From Neosynechococcus sphagnicola sy1 (GTDB lineage: Bacteria; Cyanobacteriota; Cyanobacteriia; Neosynechococcales; Neosynechococcaceae): DNA of 64,000 bases. Below, piece after piece: positions 18,263 through 28,217 of this stretch (the first letter of the stretch is position 1; every line of letters begins with the position of its first letter). The notes under the pieces were generated by a model. That model did no database searches. It had not been told where the DNA came from and was given only the letters and a program-made list of their open reading frames with translations. The stretch is from assembly GCF_000775285.1 (NCBI RefSeq), contig NZ_JJML01000016.1, positions 92,241-156,240 of the forward strand. Direction: 5' to 3'. The translations under genes and the position numbers were made by a program.

Positions 18263-20981
18263 TCACGATCCTGATGAAGTCGTTTTGCGACTCCCTCTCG
18301 GCTTCCCTGTTTTAGCGGGCGTACCAACGGTTTTGCGGGATGTTTTGGTGGTTTTAGAGGTTTTAGTGGTGGCCGGAGTCTGAATCGCAGTAGCTTTACT
18401 GGTTTTTCGTCCCGACTTCTTCTGGGAGGATTTAGCCGCCAGTAGCTCCAGCGCCATGGCTAGGGTGACTGTTTCAATCGTCTCTCCCTCAGGCAGCGAG
18501 ACATTGGTTTTGCCATGTTTGATATAAGGCCCATAGGGACCGTTATAAAGATTCACAGGGTCTGCATCTTCGGGATGTGCCCCCAGCTCCCGTAGGGGTT
18601 TGATCTGGCCACGACTGCCCCGGCGTCCTTTCGGCTCTGCCAGGAGTTCTAAGGATCGATCCAGGGCGATCGTCAGGACATCATCTCCCGCTTTGAGGGA
18701 TCGATAATCTTTTCCTTCTTTCCCCTGATCGTGGACGATATAGGGGCCAAATCGTCCCAAACCAGCCTGAATTTTACCCCCTGTCTCAGGATGGGTGCCT
18801 AGGGTACGGGGGAGGGCGAGGAGACCCACTGCCGTCTCTAGAGTGAGATTGTCGGTGGTGACACCCTTGGGCAAGGAAGCTCGCTTTGGTTTAGGGCTGG
18901 CATCCGTTGCTTCTCCTAACTGGACATAGGGACCATAGTTGCCGACGAGGAGATAAATTGGTTCTCCCGTGTCTGGGTGGGAACCCACCTTATCTGGACC
19001 CTCCGTTTTCTGACGGAGCAGTATTTCCACCTGCTCAAAGCTCAGATCGGCGGGGGTGAGATCCTTGGGGATCGAGGCTTTAACCGAACCGCTATCATTC
19101 TCAACTTCAATATAGGGACCAAATCGACCAATGCGAACCTTATAGGGCAGTGCGGCTTCCGAGGGAGACTCTAACTGCACGGTGCGAGCCTCATTGGGGT
19201 CAATCGCCCCCTCTCGTTCCCGAGTTTGAGTCTCTAGCCCACTGTCTCCCAAATAGAAATTCCGTAGATAGGGTAGCCATTGAGCTTCACCCGTAGAAAT
19301 TTCATCCAGGGTTTGCTCCATCCGGGCAGTAAATCCTGGATCGACCAAGTCAGGAAAGTGCTTTTCCAGAAGGGTGGTAACGGCGAAAGCCGTAAAGGTG
19401 GGAATGAGCGCATGACCAACCATCTGGGCATACCCCCGGTCGATGATGGTGCCAATAATGGTCGCGTAGGTACTGGGGCGACCAATGCCCTCACTTTCCA
19501 GGGTTTTAACTAAGGAGGCTTCGGTGTAGCGAGCCGGGGGTTGGGTCTCATGGCCAACGGCTCTCAATTCCTGGCACTCAGGGGCATCCCCAACTCGGAG
19601 GAGGGGCAGAATCACCTCCTGATCTTCAATGGCGGCATCGGGATCATCAGAGCCTTCCACGTAGGCACGAAAAAATCCTGGGAAGTCAATACGCTTGCCA
19701 GTGGTGCGGAAGCCTGCGTCTTCAACTTGGAGTTGCACCGTAATGTGGGTCTGACGGGCTTCGGCCATTTGGGTGGCAACGGTGCGCTTCCAAATCAGGT
19801 CATAGAGCTGTAACTCACGACCAGTTAAACCAGTTTCCTGGGGCGTGCGAAAAGCACTTCCCGCAGGCCGAATCGCTTCATGGGCTTCCTGTGCCCCTTT
19901 ACTCTTGGTGGTGTACTGACGGGGTTGGGGACTCAGGTACTGAGAACCATACATCTGCTGCACACATTCACGGGTGGCGGCGATCGCCTGCTGAGACAGG
20001 TGAACGGAGTCCGTCCGCATGTAGCTAATGTAGCCCTGTTCATAAAGGCTCTGAGCCACTCGCATGGTATCGCGGGCGGTGAGGCGCAACTTCCGGTTGG
20101 CTTCTTGTTGCAGTGTCGAAGTGGTAAACGGAGGCGAAGGCTTGCGGGTAACGGGCTTCTCTTCTAGGTGGGTCACGCTCCAGGGCTGGGTCAGCAACCG
20201 TGCTTGCAGTTCTCGTGCTTGAGCTTCATTCAGCAGCAGCACCTGCCGTCCCGCTACAATTTGCCCCGTTGATTCATCAAAATCACTCCCCGTTGCCAGT
20301 CGGATGCCCCCTAAAGTTGTCAAGCGGGCTTCAAAGGGGGTCTGTTCGTGTTCTAGGAGGGCTTTAAGATCCCAATAACTCCCGGTGCGAAAGGCACGGC
20401 GTTGGCGCTCCCGAGTTACTAGGAGGCGGACAGCCACGGACTGTACCCGTCCTGCCGACAATCCCCAGGCAAGTTTTTTTCCACAGCAGCGGTGAGAGGG
20501 TATATCCCACTAAGCGATCGAGAATCCGGCGAGTTTCCTGGGCGTGCACCAGTTGTTCATCAATATCACGGCAGTTCCGAAGGGCAGCGTGAATCGCATC
20601 CTCCGTAATTTCATGGAAGACCATGCGCCTGACGGGGACTTTGGGCTTGAGCAACTGGGTCAGATGCCAGCTAATGCTTTCTCCTTCGCGGTCTTCGTCC
20701 GTTGCCAGCAATAACTCATCGGCTTCTTTCAGAGCATCCTGCAAGGCTTTAACAATCTTCTTTTTATCCTTGGGAACCACATAGAGAGGCTCAAAATTCG
20801 CATCGACATTCACACCGAGGGGTGCCCACTTTTCTCCTTTGACGCCCTCAGGAATTTCGCTGGCTGACTGGGGCAGGTCTCGAATATGTCCCATCGAAGC
20901 TTCAACCCGGTAGCTGGCGGGCAGGTAATTACGGATCGTGCGGGCTTTGGTAGGGGATTCAACGATGACGAGGGTTGACAT
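18263..20981 (-). CDS. topA: DNA topoisomerase I (frameshifted)
   Basis: Type IA topoisomerase that relaxes negative supercoils. The N-terminal Toprim domain reads [20 protein letters not shown] and [13 protein letters not shown]. The active-site tyrosine is in [13 protein letters not shown], and the fold continues with [20 protein letters not shown]. The C-terminal part has four short repeats with a GPYI/V core ([39 protein letters not shown]). It ends in a lysine, threonine and serine-rich tail of about 50 residues, probably a DNA-contact tail. The joined protein has about 905 residues. The frame breaks at T7 (20474-20480); one base fewer links SPLLWKK to [19 protein letters not shown], an invariant stretch, so this is a likely sequencing error. 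Confidence 0.95.
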
Positions 20982-21310
20982 GGGACGGGTAACTTCGCGA
21001 ACAAAGACAGCGTAGCAAAGGCGAATCGAATCTGGTGGGTTGATGGCAGTCCCTGACCTTCATTGCGGAAAGGGCAGGTGCGGGGTCATTCGGGACTTGC
21101 TTGATCCAGGTATAGCGCGAATTGGCGACAGTAAGGCAGTCTCTCTGGGATGCCAACCCAGGGTCAATGCGGATGACTCAATCATAGAGAAAAGTTTTCA
21201 AGATATCGCTGTCCTAGATATACAGCCATAGGCAGCCAGAATGGGAGCGGTCGTCCGATAGAATTGGGGAGCCTTATAATATCTGCATTCTCCCATCCCT
21301 TATATAGCTT
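20982..21310. promoter_or_regulatory. Divergent intergenic region topA / ndhB
   Basis: A 329-base region between the diverging topA and ndhB genes. On the plus strand TATAAT at 21275-21280 is a good -10 hexamer 30 bases before the ndhB ATG; no convincing -35 lies 16-18 bases before it. No RNA gene or further ORF is supported. The topA promoter was not located. Confidence 0.4.
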
Positions 21311-22900
21311 ATGGATTTTGCCAGTCTTGTAGCTCAACTCAATGCCGGGACAATCCTGCCAGAGGGCATCGTCATCACCACCTTGTTGCTGGTTTTGATT
21401 GCCGACCTGATTGCTGGACGTAGTTCTGCGCGCTGGACTCCCTACGGGGCGATCGCCGGACTGTTCGCAGCGATGATTGCTCTTTATTATCAATGGGATA
21501 CCAGCAATCCGATTGCCTTCCTGGGAGAATTTAACGGAGATCCCCTGAGTGTGGTCTTCCGGGGGATTATTGCCCTGTCATCAGCGGTGACAATTCTCAT
21601 GTCGATCCGCTATGTGGAGCAGACAGGAACCTCCCTAGGGGAATTCATTACAATTCTACTGACTGCAACCGTAGGTGGCATGTTTCTTTGCGGTGCTGAT
21701 GAACTTGTCACCATCTTTGTCTCCCTGGAAACCCTCAGTATCTCCTCTTACTTGCTGACCGGGTACATGAAGCGAGATCCTCGCTCCAACGAAGCAGCCC
21801 TCAAATACCTGCTCATTGGGGCATCTAGTTCAGCAATCTTTCTCTACGGCATCTCGTTGCTCTATGGGTTATCAGGGGGTGAAACCCGCCTCAGTGCCAT
21901 TGGTACCAACCTCGCAACCCTAGGAACGGGAGAATCTCTGGGACTGGTGATTGCCCTCGTATTTGTGATTGCTGGCATTGCCTTCAAAATCTCAGCAGTT
22001 CCCTTTCATCAGTGGACTCCAGATGTCTATGAAGGCTCACCAACCCCCATTGTTGCCTTCTTATCCGTTGGCTCTAAGGCCGCAGGATTTGCCTTGGCGA
22101 TTCGGTTGCTAGCGGCTGCTTTTCCATCCATGGAGGCGCAGTGGCACTATGTGTTTACCGCCTTAGCCGTACTCAGCATGATCCTAGGGAATGTAGTTGC
22201 CCTCACCCAAACCAGCATGAAGCGCCTCTTGGCCTACTCATCGATTGGTCAGGCGGGGTTTGTAATGATTGGGTTAATAACGGGAACCACAGAAGGGTAT
22301 GCCAGTATGGTGTTCTATCTTCTGGTTTACCTGTTTATGAACCTGGGAGGCTTTATTTGTGTGATTCTGTTTTCTCTGCGAACGGGCACCGACCAGATCA
22401 GTGAATATGCCGGACTTTATCAGAAAGATCCGCTGTTAACCCTAGGGCTGAGCATTTGTCTGCTGTCCCTTGGGGGCATTCCTCCCTTTGCTGGTTTCTT
22501 CGGCAAACTGTATTTGTTCTGGGCTGGTTGGCGAGCCGGTGCCTACGGGTTGGTTCTCTTGGGCTTGATTACCAGTGTGGTCTCGATTTACTACTACATT
22601 CGAGTCATCAAGATGATGGTGGTAAAAGAACCTCAGGAAATGTCAGAGGTTGTCAAAAATTATCCAGAGATTCGCTGGAATTTACCGGGGATGCGGCCGT
22701 TGCAAATTGGCCTGATCTCAACGGTGGTGGCAACTTCCATCGCCGGCATTCTCTCAAATCCCCTGTTTACCCTGGCGAATGATGCCATTGTCAATAGTTC
22801 GGTTCTGCAAGCGGAGATTACTCGGACAGCAGTCCCCAGTGTTGCCACAACGAAACTGCCTCCCAACCTGCTGCCAGGGGAGGGTGGGCAGGTACTCTGA
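21311..22900 (+). CDS. ndhB: NAD(P)H-quinone oxidoreductase subunit 2
   Basis: Membrane subunit of the photosynthetic NDH-1 complex, which takes electrons from ferredoxin to plastoquinone and pumps protons; it is required for cyclic electron flow and, with specific partners, CO2 uptake. It has 529 residues with about 14 membrane segments. Antiporter-like motifs are [54 protein letters not shown] and [20 protein letters not shown], with the conserved lysines. It starts [20 protein letters not shown] as in other cyanobacteria. It stands alone and is followed by a terminator at 22926. Frame intact. Confidence 0.97.
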   Translation: MDFASLVAQLNAGTILPEGIVITTLLLVLIADLIAGRSSARWTPYGAIAGLFAAMIALYYQWDTSNPIAFLGEFNGDPLSVVFRGIIALSSAVTILMSIRYVEQTGTSLGEFITILLTATVGGMFLCGADELVTIFVSLETLSISSYLLTGYMKRDPRSNEAALKYLLIGASSSAIFLYGISLLYGLSGGETRLSAIGTNLATLGTGESLGLVIALVFVIAGIAFKISAVPFHQWTPDVYEGSPTPIVAFLSVGSKAAGFALAIRLLAAAFPSMEAQWHYVFTALAVLSMILGNVVALTQTSMKRLLAYSSIGQAGFVMIGLITGTTEGYASMVFYLLVYLFMNLGGFICVILFSLRTGTDQISEYAGLYQKDPLLTLGLSICLLSLGGIPPFAGFFGKLYLFWAGWRAGAYGLVLLGLITSVVSIYYYIRVIKMMVVKEPQEMSEVVKNYPEIRWNLPGMRPLQIGLISTVVATSIAGILSNPLFTLANDAIVNSSVLQAEITRTAVPSVATTKLPPNLLPGEGGQVL

Positions 22901-22925
22901 GGGGTGGTGATGATTTGTTTGCATC

Positions 22926-22951
22926 AGGGAGGTCAGAGCCTCCCTTTTTTT
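22926..22951 (+). terminator. Rho-independent terminator after ndhB
   Basis: AGGGAGG, a six-base loop, then CCTCCCT running into T7. Seven-base perfect stem with a U tract, 26 bases after the ndhB stop. Confidence 0.9.
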
Positions 22952-23014
22952 GGCGATCGCTGCTGCTGATAATTTTCCAGAGACACCACCACAAGGGCGG
23001 CGGCATGTCGCTAC

Positions 23015-23536
23015 TTAAGGCTGAATCCGCACATCAATCACACTGGCATTAAAGTCATAGGTTAACCCTTCCAGTTCTACCAAGGTACCAACTTTGATAT
23101 TGCTATTGCCCAGTACGGGGCCTTTGCTAGTGATTTTGGCCTCACCGCTCAGGGTGAGTAAGAGATCGGCACTGAATTTCAGTTCCGGTCTGGGATCTGG
23201 CAAGGCTTTTACAGAGCCGTCGGGTTGAGGGACAGGGGTGGTACGGGGCAAAATTTCCACCGACTTGACATTAATTTGACCGTAGGGCTGATTCCGAATA
23301 ATCAAATTTGTCTTCTCACCGGGCTTGACTAGGCTTTGGGGATTACTGACCCCCAAGCCTTTGACCATGACATCGACCTCAACGGGCTTTGTGGCCACGC
23401 CAATTTGGGCAACCGAACCAGAGGTACCAGGGAAGAAAAAGATACCGACAACTACCAGCAAAATCACCAAGGCGGCTCCCAGGTCAAGAATACTGATTTT
23501 GCCCAATAAACGTCCTTGCGGATCTATCAGAGCCAT
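23015..23536 (-). CDS. DUF4330 domain-containing protein
   Basis: A 173-residue cyanobacterial protein of unknown function. The N terminus MALIDPQGRLLGKISILDLG is the family hallmark. It precedes a single membrane segment at about residues 20-40 (AALVILLVVVGIFFFPG). The rest is a soluble beta-rich domain (PVEVDVMVKGLGV, GEKTNLIIRNQPYGQI). It is probably anchored with the soluble domain outside the cytoplasm. Divergent from the M48 protease; no operon partners. Confidence 0.85.
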   Translation of the reverse strand: MALIDPQGRLLGKISILDLGAALVILLVVVGIFFFPGTSGSVAQIGVATKPVEVDVMVKGLGVSNPQSLVKPGEKTNLIIRNQPYGQINVKSVEILPRTTPVPQPDGSVKALPDPRPELKFSADLLLTLSGEAKITSKGPVLGNSNIKVGTLVELEGLTYDFNASVIDVRIQP

Positions 23537-23699
23537 ATGCTGTTTTCGTAGCTAGACTTGGGTCAGGATACCATAGCAAACGCAGCAGCACTGGTGTTCC
23601 CCAGCCTGAAGATGGCTGTTGCAACTTCGAGCATCTTCCCTGCGTCTAATCTGATCAGTAACCTCAGTCTTTTTAAGAGACTGCTCACACACCAGAACG

Positions 23700-24554
23700 A
23701 TGGTTCAATTGCATCGATTTAGCAGCAGGGGTTTGCGTCATTTCTGGCTCTATCCCTTAGTGGCACTGGGGGTGGCACTGGGATTGATCATGGGTGCACC
23801 CACCCGTACCCAGGCATTTCCCTGGGGTGATCTGCTGCGTCAGGGAATTGAAGTCATTCGCCTCTCGACCATTTCTGATCGTCAGGAAGTCGCCCTAGGA
23901 CAACAAATTAACCGTGAACTCGTCGGGCGAAAAATTCGGCTGTATGAAAATCCCGCCCTGACTCGTTACATTAATCGTTTGGGGCGACAACTAGCAGCCA
24001 ACAGCGATCGCCCCAATCTCCCCTATCGGTTTCAAGTGGTTGCCGATCGCAGCATTAATGCCTTTGCCACGATGGGAGGCTTTGTCTACGTCAATACGGG
24101 CTTACTCCGGGCAGCGGATAATGAGGCCCAACTCGCCAGCGTTCTTGCCCACGAGATTGGACATATCAGCAGTCGTCATGCCGTCGAGCAATTGCGGAAA
24201 GCAGCGTTAGAGAAAGGGATAGCGACGGTTGCGGGGCTGGAAGATAGCCGATTGGTTTCCCTGGGGGTGGACTTAGCCATCAACCGCCCCGGTAGTCGTC
24301 AGAATGAGTTGGAAGCCGATCAGAAAGGGCTGGTAATGCTGAAACGCTCTGGCTATGCCCCCATCGCCATGGTGGATTTTCTCAAGAAACTACAGGCAGA
24401 GCGTTCAATTCCCTCATTTTTGAGTACTCACCCAGCGACTGCTGCCCGGATTATTGCCTTGCAGCAAGCCATTGATCCGGCGACAGCCAGCCAAGGGGAG
24501 GGTCTGGATGGATTGGCCTATAAACGCCAATTGCTCAGTCTCTTAGAGTCTTAG
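23700..24554 (+). CDS. M48 family metalloprotease
   Basis: Exported zinc metalloprotease of 284 residues. Residues about 12-36 form a signal or membrane anchor (FWLYPLVALGVALGLIMGA). The catalytic motif is LAHEIGHISSRHAVEQ (HExxH), with the third zinc ligand likely the glutamate in NELEADQKGLVMLKRSGY. The C terminus has FLSTHPATAARI, typical of BepA/LoiP-like periplasmic M48 proteases that act in envelope quality control. Its last 12 bases overlap the 3' end of the convergent phosphatase gene. Confidence 0.92.
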   Translation: MVQLHRFSSRGLRHFWLYPLVALGVALGLIMGAPTRTQAFPWGDLLRQGIEVIRLSTISDRQEVALGQQINRELVGRKIRLYENPALTRYINRLGRQLAANSDRPNLPYRFQVVADRSINAFATMGGFVYVNTGLLRAADNEAQLASVLAHEIGHISSRHAVEQLRKAALEKGIATVAGLEDSRLVSLGVDLAINRPGSRQNELEADQKGLVMLKRSGYAPIAMVDFLKKLQAERSIPSFLSTHPATAARIIALQQAIDPATASQGEGLDGLAYKRQLLSLLES

Positions 24555-25304
24555 CAACTGGCGATGGCGAATCACCTGGGCTGGTTCGATGTGGGTAATG
24601 GCTGCTTCCCAGGAGAGGGTTCGCTGGCAGTCCTGGTAGACATTGACCTGATAGACTTGGCGATTGGTGAGATCCAGCCCTGTCAACCAGCCGCTCTTGG
24701 GATGGTAAGCTCCGGTATCGATATCTAACCACCCCGCACCCTGAGCCAACTCACCGGGGGCAACCCCAGGGAGGGTGAAGGTAATCGTATGTCCGGCAAT
24801 GATTAATTTATCCGGGAAGTAAGGCTGGGGATGACTGTGAAAGGCTTCACGAACCCAGCAGAATTCCTGAGCCCCTTGCGCTTCCAAGGGCATCTGGGGG
24901 TTGACTCCGGCATGGACGAGCCAAACAGCTCCTAGATCGATGTATAGGGGTAACGTTCGCATCCACTCCACATGCTCCAGCAGCAGATCCATATCCTCGC
25001 CATAGCTCACCAGAGTCATGTGGCCGCCGCTATAGAGCCATGATTGCAAGGCTTGATTTTGGATCTGATTGTCTGGAAACGCATCTAACAAAAATTGTTC
25101 GTGGTTCCCCAAAAGACATTGATGGGAACCCTCTTTCACAAACCGAACTACCTGGGAGCTCTCGGGTCCTCGGTCAATCAAATCCCCCAAAAAGTAAACC
25201 TGATCCGTTGTACTGGGTGCGATCGCCTCCAGTAGGGTCATAAGGCCAGCGTAATGTCCATGCACATCTCCGATAACGATCTGACGCTGGCTGTTGGTAC
25301 TCAT
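24543..25304 (-). CDS. Metallophosphoesterase, Ser/Thr phosphatase-like
   Basis: A 253-residue calcineurin-fold phosphatase. The metal and catalytic motifs are QIVIGDVHGHYAGL (GDxHG), VYFLGDLIDRGPESSQVV (GDxxDRG), CLLGNHEQFLLDAF (GNHE), VHAGVNP and IIAGHTITF. This is the bis(5'-nucleosyl)-tetraphosphatase / protein phosphatase PrpE-like group; whether it works on proteins or nucleotides cannot be decided here. Its 3' end overlaps the convergent M48 gene by 12 bases. The 167 bases upstream hold no clear signal. Confidence 0.88.
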   Translation of the reverse strand: MSTNSQRQIVIGDVHGHYAGLMTLLEAIAPSTTDQVYFLGDLIDRGPESSQVVRFVKEGSHQCLLGNHEQFLLDAFPDNQIQNQALQSWLYSGGHMTLVSYGEDMDLLLEHVEWMRTLPLYIDLGAVWLVHAGVNPQMPLEAQGAQEFCWVREAFHSHPQPYFPDKLIIAGHTITFTLPGVAPGELAQGAGWLDIDTGAYHPKSGWLTGLDLTNRQVYQVNVYQDCQRTLSWEAAITHIEPAQVIRHRQLLRL

Positions 25305-25471
25305 TACTTCAGGTACGGAACGGGTATAGCCGTCTTCGATCTACGGAGCAATCACGGGGCTAGGGATCGCATCTCTACGGAGGTGTCTGAGTCAGGCTAG
25401 TCCCATTATGCCGCAATTGTTCCGTGATCTTGCGACCTGCGGGAAAGTCATTGTAAACTGTGTATCATATT

Positions 25472-26185
25472 TTACCTGTTGAGGGTACGCAGGAGGCGTT
25501 GTAAGTCTGCTAGAAACCCTCCCTGACGGCGCCGTTGACCACTGGCCTGCATCAACAACCGATCCAGTTCATCACCGATGGGTTTCAGGGGAACTTCAGC
25601 CACGCATTGATGGCTCCCCGCTTGCTCCAACCAAATCTGCCAGGGGGTTGGATAGCTGCGGAACAAGACAGCACCCTCCAGCGGTCGCAGGTAGTAACAA
25701 GGTTCAAAGGTATTGAGAAAACGCTGCCGCAGTTGCCGTCCCACATAGCCAATGCCCGTAACGCTGGCATCTTCCAGGCGGGGATTGAGCATGATCAGGG
25801 GACGCTCCCCAACTTGCTGACACAGCTTTTCCACCGTCTCGACTTCTACGGCAGACGGAGCAATCAGCACAAAGGATTGATCCCCTGGTTCTACGGTTGC
25901 TTTCAACTCCCCCAGCCCGTAGATTGCCACATTGGCGAGCGGCCACTCCCGCCGCGCCAAGGCTCCGGCCCCCGCATCAGCAAACAGCACCTTACAGGGG
26001 GCTGGTAGCCAGGTTTCTGGAGCCGTTGGTAGCAGCCATTCTTGGGCGACTGGCATGGGTTTGAGTTCCGGTAGGAGCAGCTCAATTTGTAATCGTGTGT
26101 ACCCGGCTGAGATCGCAGCTTGGGTAGCACTTCTAGACTGATCAATTGCTTCTTCCAGGGATTGGGGCAGTGTCACCATGATCAA
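25472..26185 (-). CDS. DUF1995 family protein
   Basis: A 237-residue soluble protein of the DUF1995 family, shared by cyanobacteria and plants and thought to have a P-loop-less regulatory or chloroplast role; no reaction is known. Visible features are LPQSLEEAIDQSRSATQAAI and RLQIELLLPELKPMPVA near the start, FADAGAGALARREW, LIAPSAVEVETVEKLCQQVG and PLIMLNPRLEDASVTGIGYV. The tail is rich in arginine and leucine (GGFLADLQRLLRTLNR). ATG at 26179 is an alternative start. Transcribed in the same direction as bioB-bioY, 92 bases after bioY. Confidence 0.8.
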   Translation of the reverse strand: MIMVTLPQSLEEAIDQSRSATQAAISAGYTRLQIELLLPELKPMPVAQEWLLPTAPETWLPAPCKVLFADAGAGALARREWPLANVAIYGLGELKATVEPGDQSFVLIAPSAVEVETVEKLCQQVGERPLIMLNPRLEDASVTGIGYVGRQLRQRFLNTFEPCYYLRPLEGAVLFRSYPTPWQIWLEQAGSHQCVAEVPLKPIGDELDRLLMQASGQRRRQGGFLADLQRLLRTLNR

Positions 26186-26277
26186 TATTCAAGCAGGGTT
26201 TTAACTCTTAGTCTCCCTCAAGATGCGATCGCCCTCCCAGGGATTGTGTCAATCTCTCTAGGGGGCGTTGGCACAGA

Positions 26278-26889
26278 TTACCCCCAGCATCCTAGTAGAG
26301 CATCAGATAGCGCAGCAAAAAACGCCAGGATGGCAACGGCACAGGTAATAATCAACTGACCGGGCAGGGGTACCAGGGAATAATTCAGGATCGCCTCAGG
26401 GAGAGACAAGGCCGCTAAGTCCTTTCCCCATTGCAACAGGTGTCCCAACACCAGGTAGAGCAATCCGGTGCTATGAATGGTCAACAGCCCTGCCAAACAA
26501 CTCAGAGCCAGTAACTCCAGACGAGTCGGTAGCTTAAAAGCCAGATAGCCACAGACCCAAGCAGCAGGAATGAACCCCAGCAAATAGCCAAAAGTTGGCT
26601 CGGTCAGGTAGTCCAGACCACCCCCCTGGGCAAAGACAGAAATGATTGGATAGCCAAATAAACCCAGACCCAGGTAGGCAATTTGCGAGATCAACGCCGC
26701 ATTCCGCCCCCCCAAACATCCTGTCAGTAAAACCGCCCCCACCTGGTAGGTGACACCTAGAGGATAGGTTTCGATTCCACTGAGGCTCCAATACCAAGGA
26801 GGATTGGTAATTTGGGCTTCTAAAAAGGTGCCATTAATCGTCAGGAATAAACCAACTAAAGCCCAGAGAAGTTCAGTGGAAGCTGCCAC
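26278..26889 (-). CDS. bioY: Biotin transporter BioY
   Basis: Substrate-binding (S) component of an ECF-type biotin importer, 203 residues and about six membrane segments. Family signs are YPLGVTYQVGAVLLTGCLGG, a run of glycines and prolines in YLGLGLFGYPIISVFAQGGG, and YLTEPTFGYLLGFIPAAWVCG. It may act alone or with a shared ATPase module encoded elsewhere. It sits 23 bases downstream of bioB in the same direction, so uptake and synthesis of biotin are linked. Frame intact. Confidence 0.92.
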   Translation of the reverse strand: MAASTELLWALVGLFLTINGTFLEAQITNPPWYWSLSGIETYPLGVTYQVGAVLLTGCLGGRNAALISQIAYLGLGLFGYPIISVFAQGGGLDYLTEPTFGYLLGFIPAAWVCGYLAFKLPTRLELLALSCLAGLLTIHSTGLLYLVLGHLLQWGKDLAALSLPEAILNYSLVPLPGQLIITCAVAILAFFAALSDALLGCWG

Positions 26890-26912
26890 TTGCGTGATTC
26901 AAGAGGGGACAT

Positions 26913-28001
26913 TCAACAGGGGACGGTGTGCAATCGGGAATCGTCAGCATCACCGTTTTCCACCATTGTAGGGTTCTCCATGGGTGAGCCATCGGCAGCT
27001 TCCAACACAAAGCCAGCATCCCAAATCATCTCCCAATCTGCTTGGGCGGCCTGTCCGGGGGTGGTAAGGTAGTCGCCCACAAAGATCGAGTTCGCTGCAT
27101 AGAGACCTAGGGGTTGCAGCGATCGCAGGTGGACTTCTCTGCCGCCGGCAATCCGAATCTCTTGGGAGGGGAGCAGGAAGCGAAACAGGCACAACACCCG
27201 GAGACAATGACGGGGGGTGAGGGTTTGTACATTCGCAAACGGTGTCCCTGGAATCGGAATCAGAAAATTCACAGGTACACTGGTAATGCCCAATTGCCCC
27301 AGGGACAGAGCCAAATCGATGATGTCGTCGTCACCTTCCCCCATGCCAATAATGCCCCCAGAACAGGTGGTAATCCCGGCGGCTTTGACCTGTTCCAGGG
27401 TCGAGATGCGATCGCCGTAGGTATGGGTGGTGCAAATATTGCCGTGGTGATCTGCCGAGGTATTGAGATTGTGATTCACCCGATCCACCCCTGCCGCTGC
27501 TAAGCGCTGGGTCTGTTCCCCGCTTAACAGACCCAAACAGGCGCAGACTTTCAGGTCGAAGTTGGATTTAATCTCTTGAACAGCCTCTAAAACCTTTCCG
27601 AAGGTTGCCTCATTGGGGGTGCGTCCCGAGATCACCAGGCAAAAGGTACCGGCCTTCAAATCAGCAGCCCGTTCCGCCGCTGCTAGGATTTTCTGTTTGC
27701 CCAACAAAGGGTACTTCTCAATTTCAGCGCTGGAGATTTTCGATTGGGAACAATAATGGCAATCCTCTGGGCAGAGACCACTCTGGGCATTCAACAAAAA
27801 ATGTAAGCGGACGCGATTTCCCCAATAATGACGACGCACCCGATAGGCCGCCGCCAACTGTTCCAACAAGACCGAATCGGGGGCACGGAGCACCGCTCGA
27901 GCCTGTTCGCGAGTAATCAGCTCCCCCGCTAAGGCGCAATTAGCAAGCTGATTCCAGTCGAATCGATCAGGAGCGCAACCGGGCAAGGATGCTTGAAGCA
28001 C
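26913..28001 (-). CDS. bioB: Biotin synthase
   Basis: Radical SAM enzyme that inserts sulfur into dethiobiotin. It has 362 residues. The SAM-binding 4Fe-4S ligands are in [11 protein letters not shown]; the 2Fe-2S site residues are supported by [29 protein letters not shown] and the downstream arginine in [18 protein letters not shown] is also a family block. The C terminus is extended by about 30 residues beyond most bacterial BioB ([10 protein letters not shown] region) and looks unstructured. No BirA-type operator was found upstream. First gene of bioB-bioY. Confidence 0.95.
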   Translation of the reverse strand: MLQASLPGCAPDRFDWNQLANCALAGELITREQARAVLRAPDSVLLEQLAAAYRVRRHYWGNRVRLHFLLNAQSGLCPEDCHYCSQSKISSAEIEKYPLLGKQKILAAAERAADLKAGTFCLVISGRTPNEATFGKVLEAVQEIKSNFDLKVCACLGLLSGEQTQRLAAAGVDRVNHNLNTSADHHGNICTTHTYGDRISTLEQVKAAGITTCSGGIIGMGEGDDDIIDLALSLGQLGITSVPVNFLIPIPGTPFANVQTLTPRHCLRVLCLFRFLLPSQEIRIAGGREVHLRSLQPLGLYAANSIFVGDYLTTPGQAAQADWEMIWDAGFVLEAADGSPMENPTMVENGDADDSRLHTVPC

Positions 28002-28144
28002 GATGGACTCAATTAACGTTTCAGTGAAGCAAATGCTGGCATTTTATCACCTCAGTGGACTGGCTGCGGGCAGAATTCCCAGCAGCGGAAAAACCCCTGA
28101 AACCTAGCTTCCAGCCATTAGTTGCTTCTCAGACCCCAGGAGGC

Positions 28145-28163
28145 TTTAACCTAATCTTTACGA
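28145..28163 (+). promoter_or_regulatory. Candidate Pho box upstream of pstS
   Basis: TTTAACCT matches the cyanobacterial SphR/PhoB half-site PyTTAAPyPy(T/A). After a three-base spacer comes CTTTACGA, a weaker half-site with two mismatches. The pair lies about 55 bases before the pstS ATG, where phosphate-starvation control is expected. No third repeat is clear. Confidence 0.5.
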
Positions 28164-28217
28164 TCAAGCAGTACTCTTTGATACGTTTACTGCAAAACTG
28201 TTCACCCCAGAGCTCAA

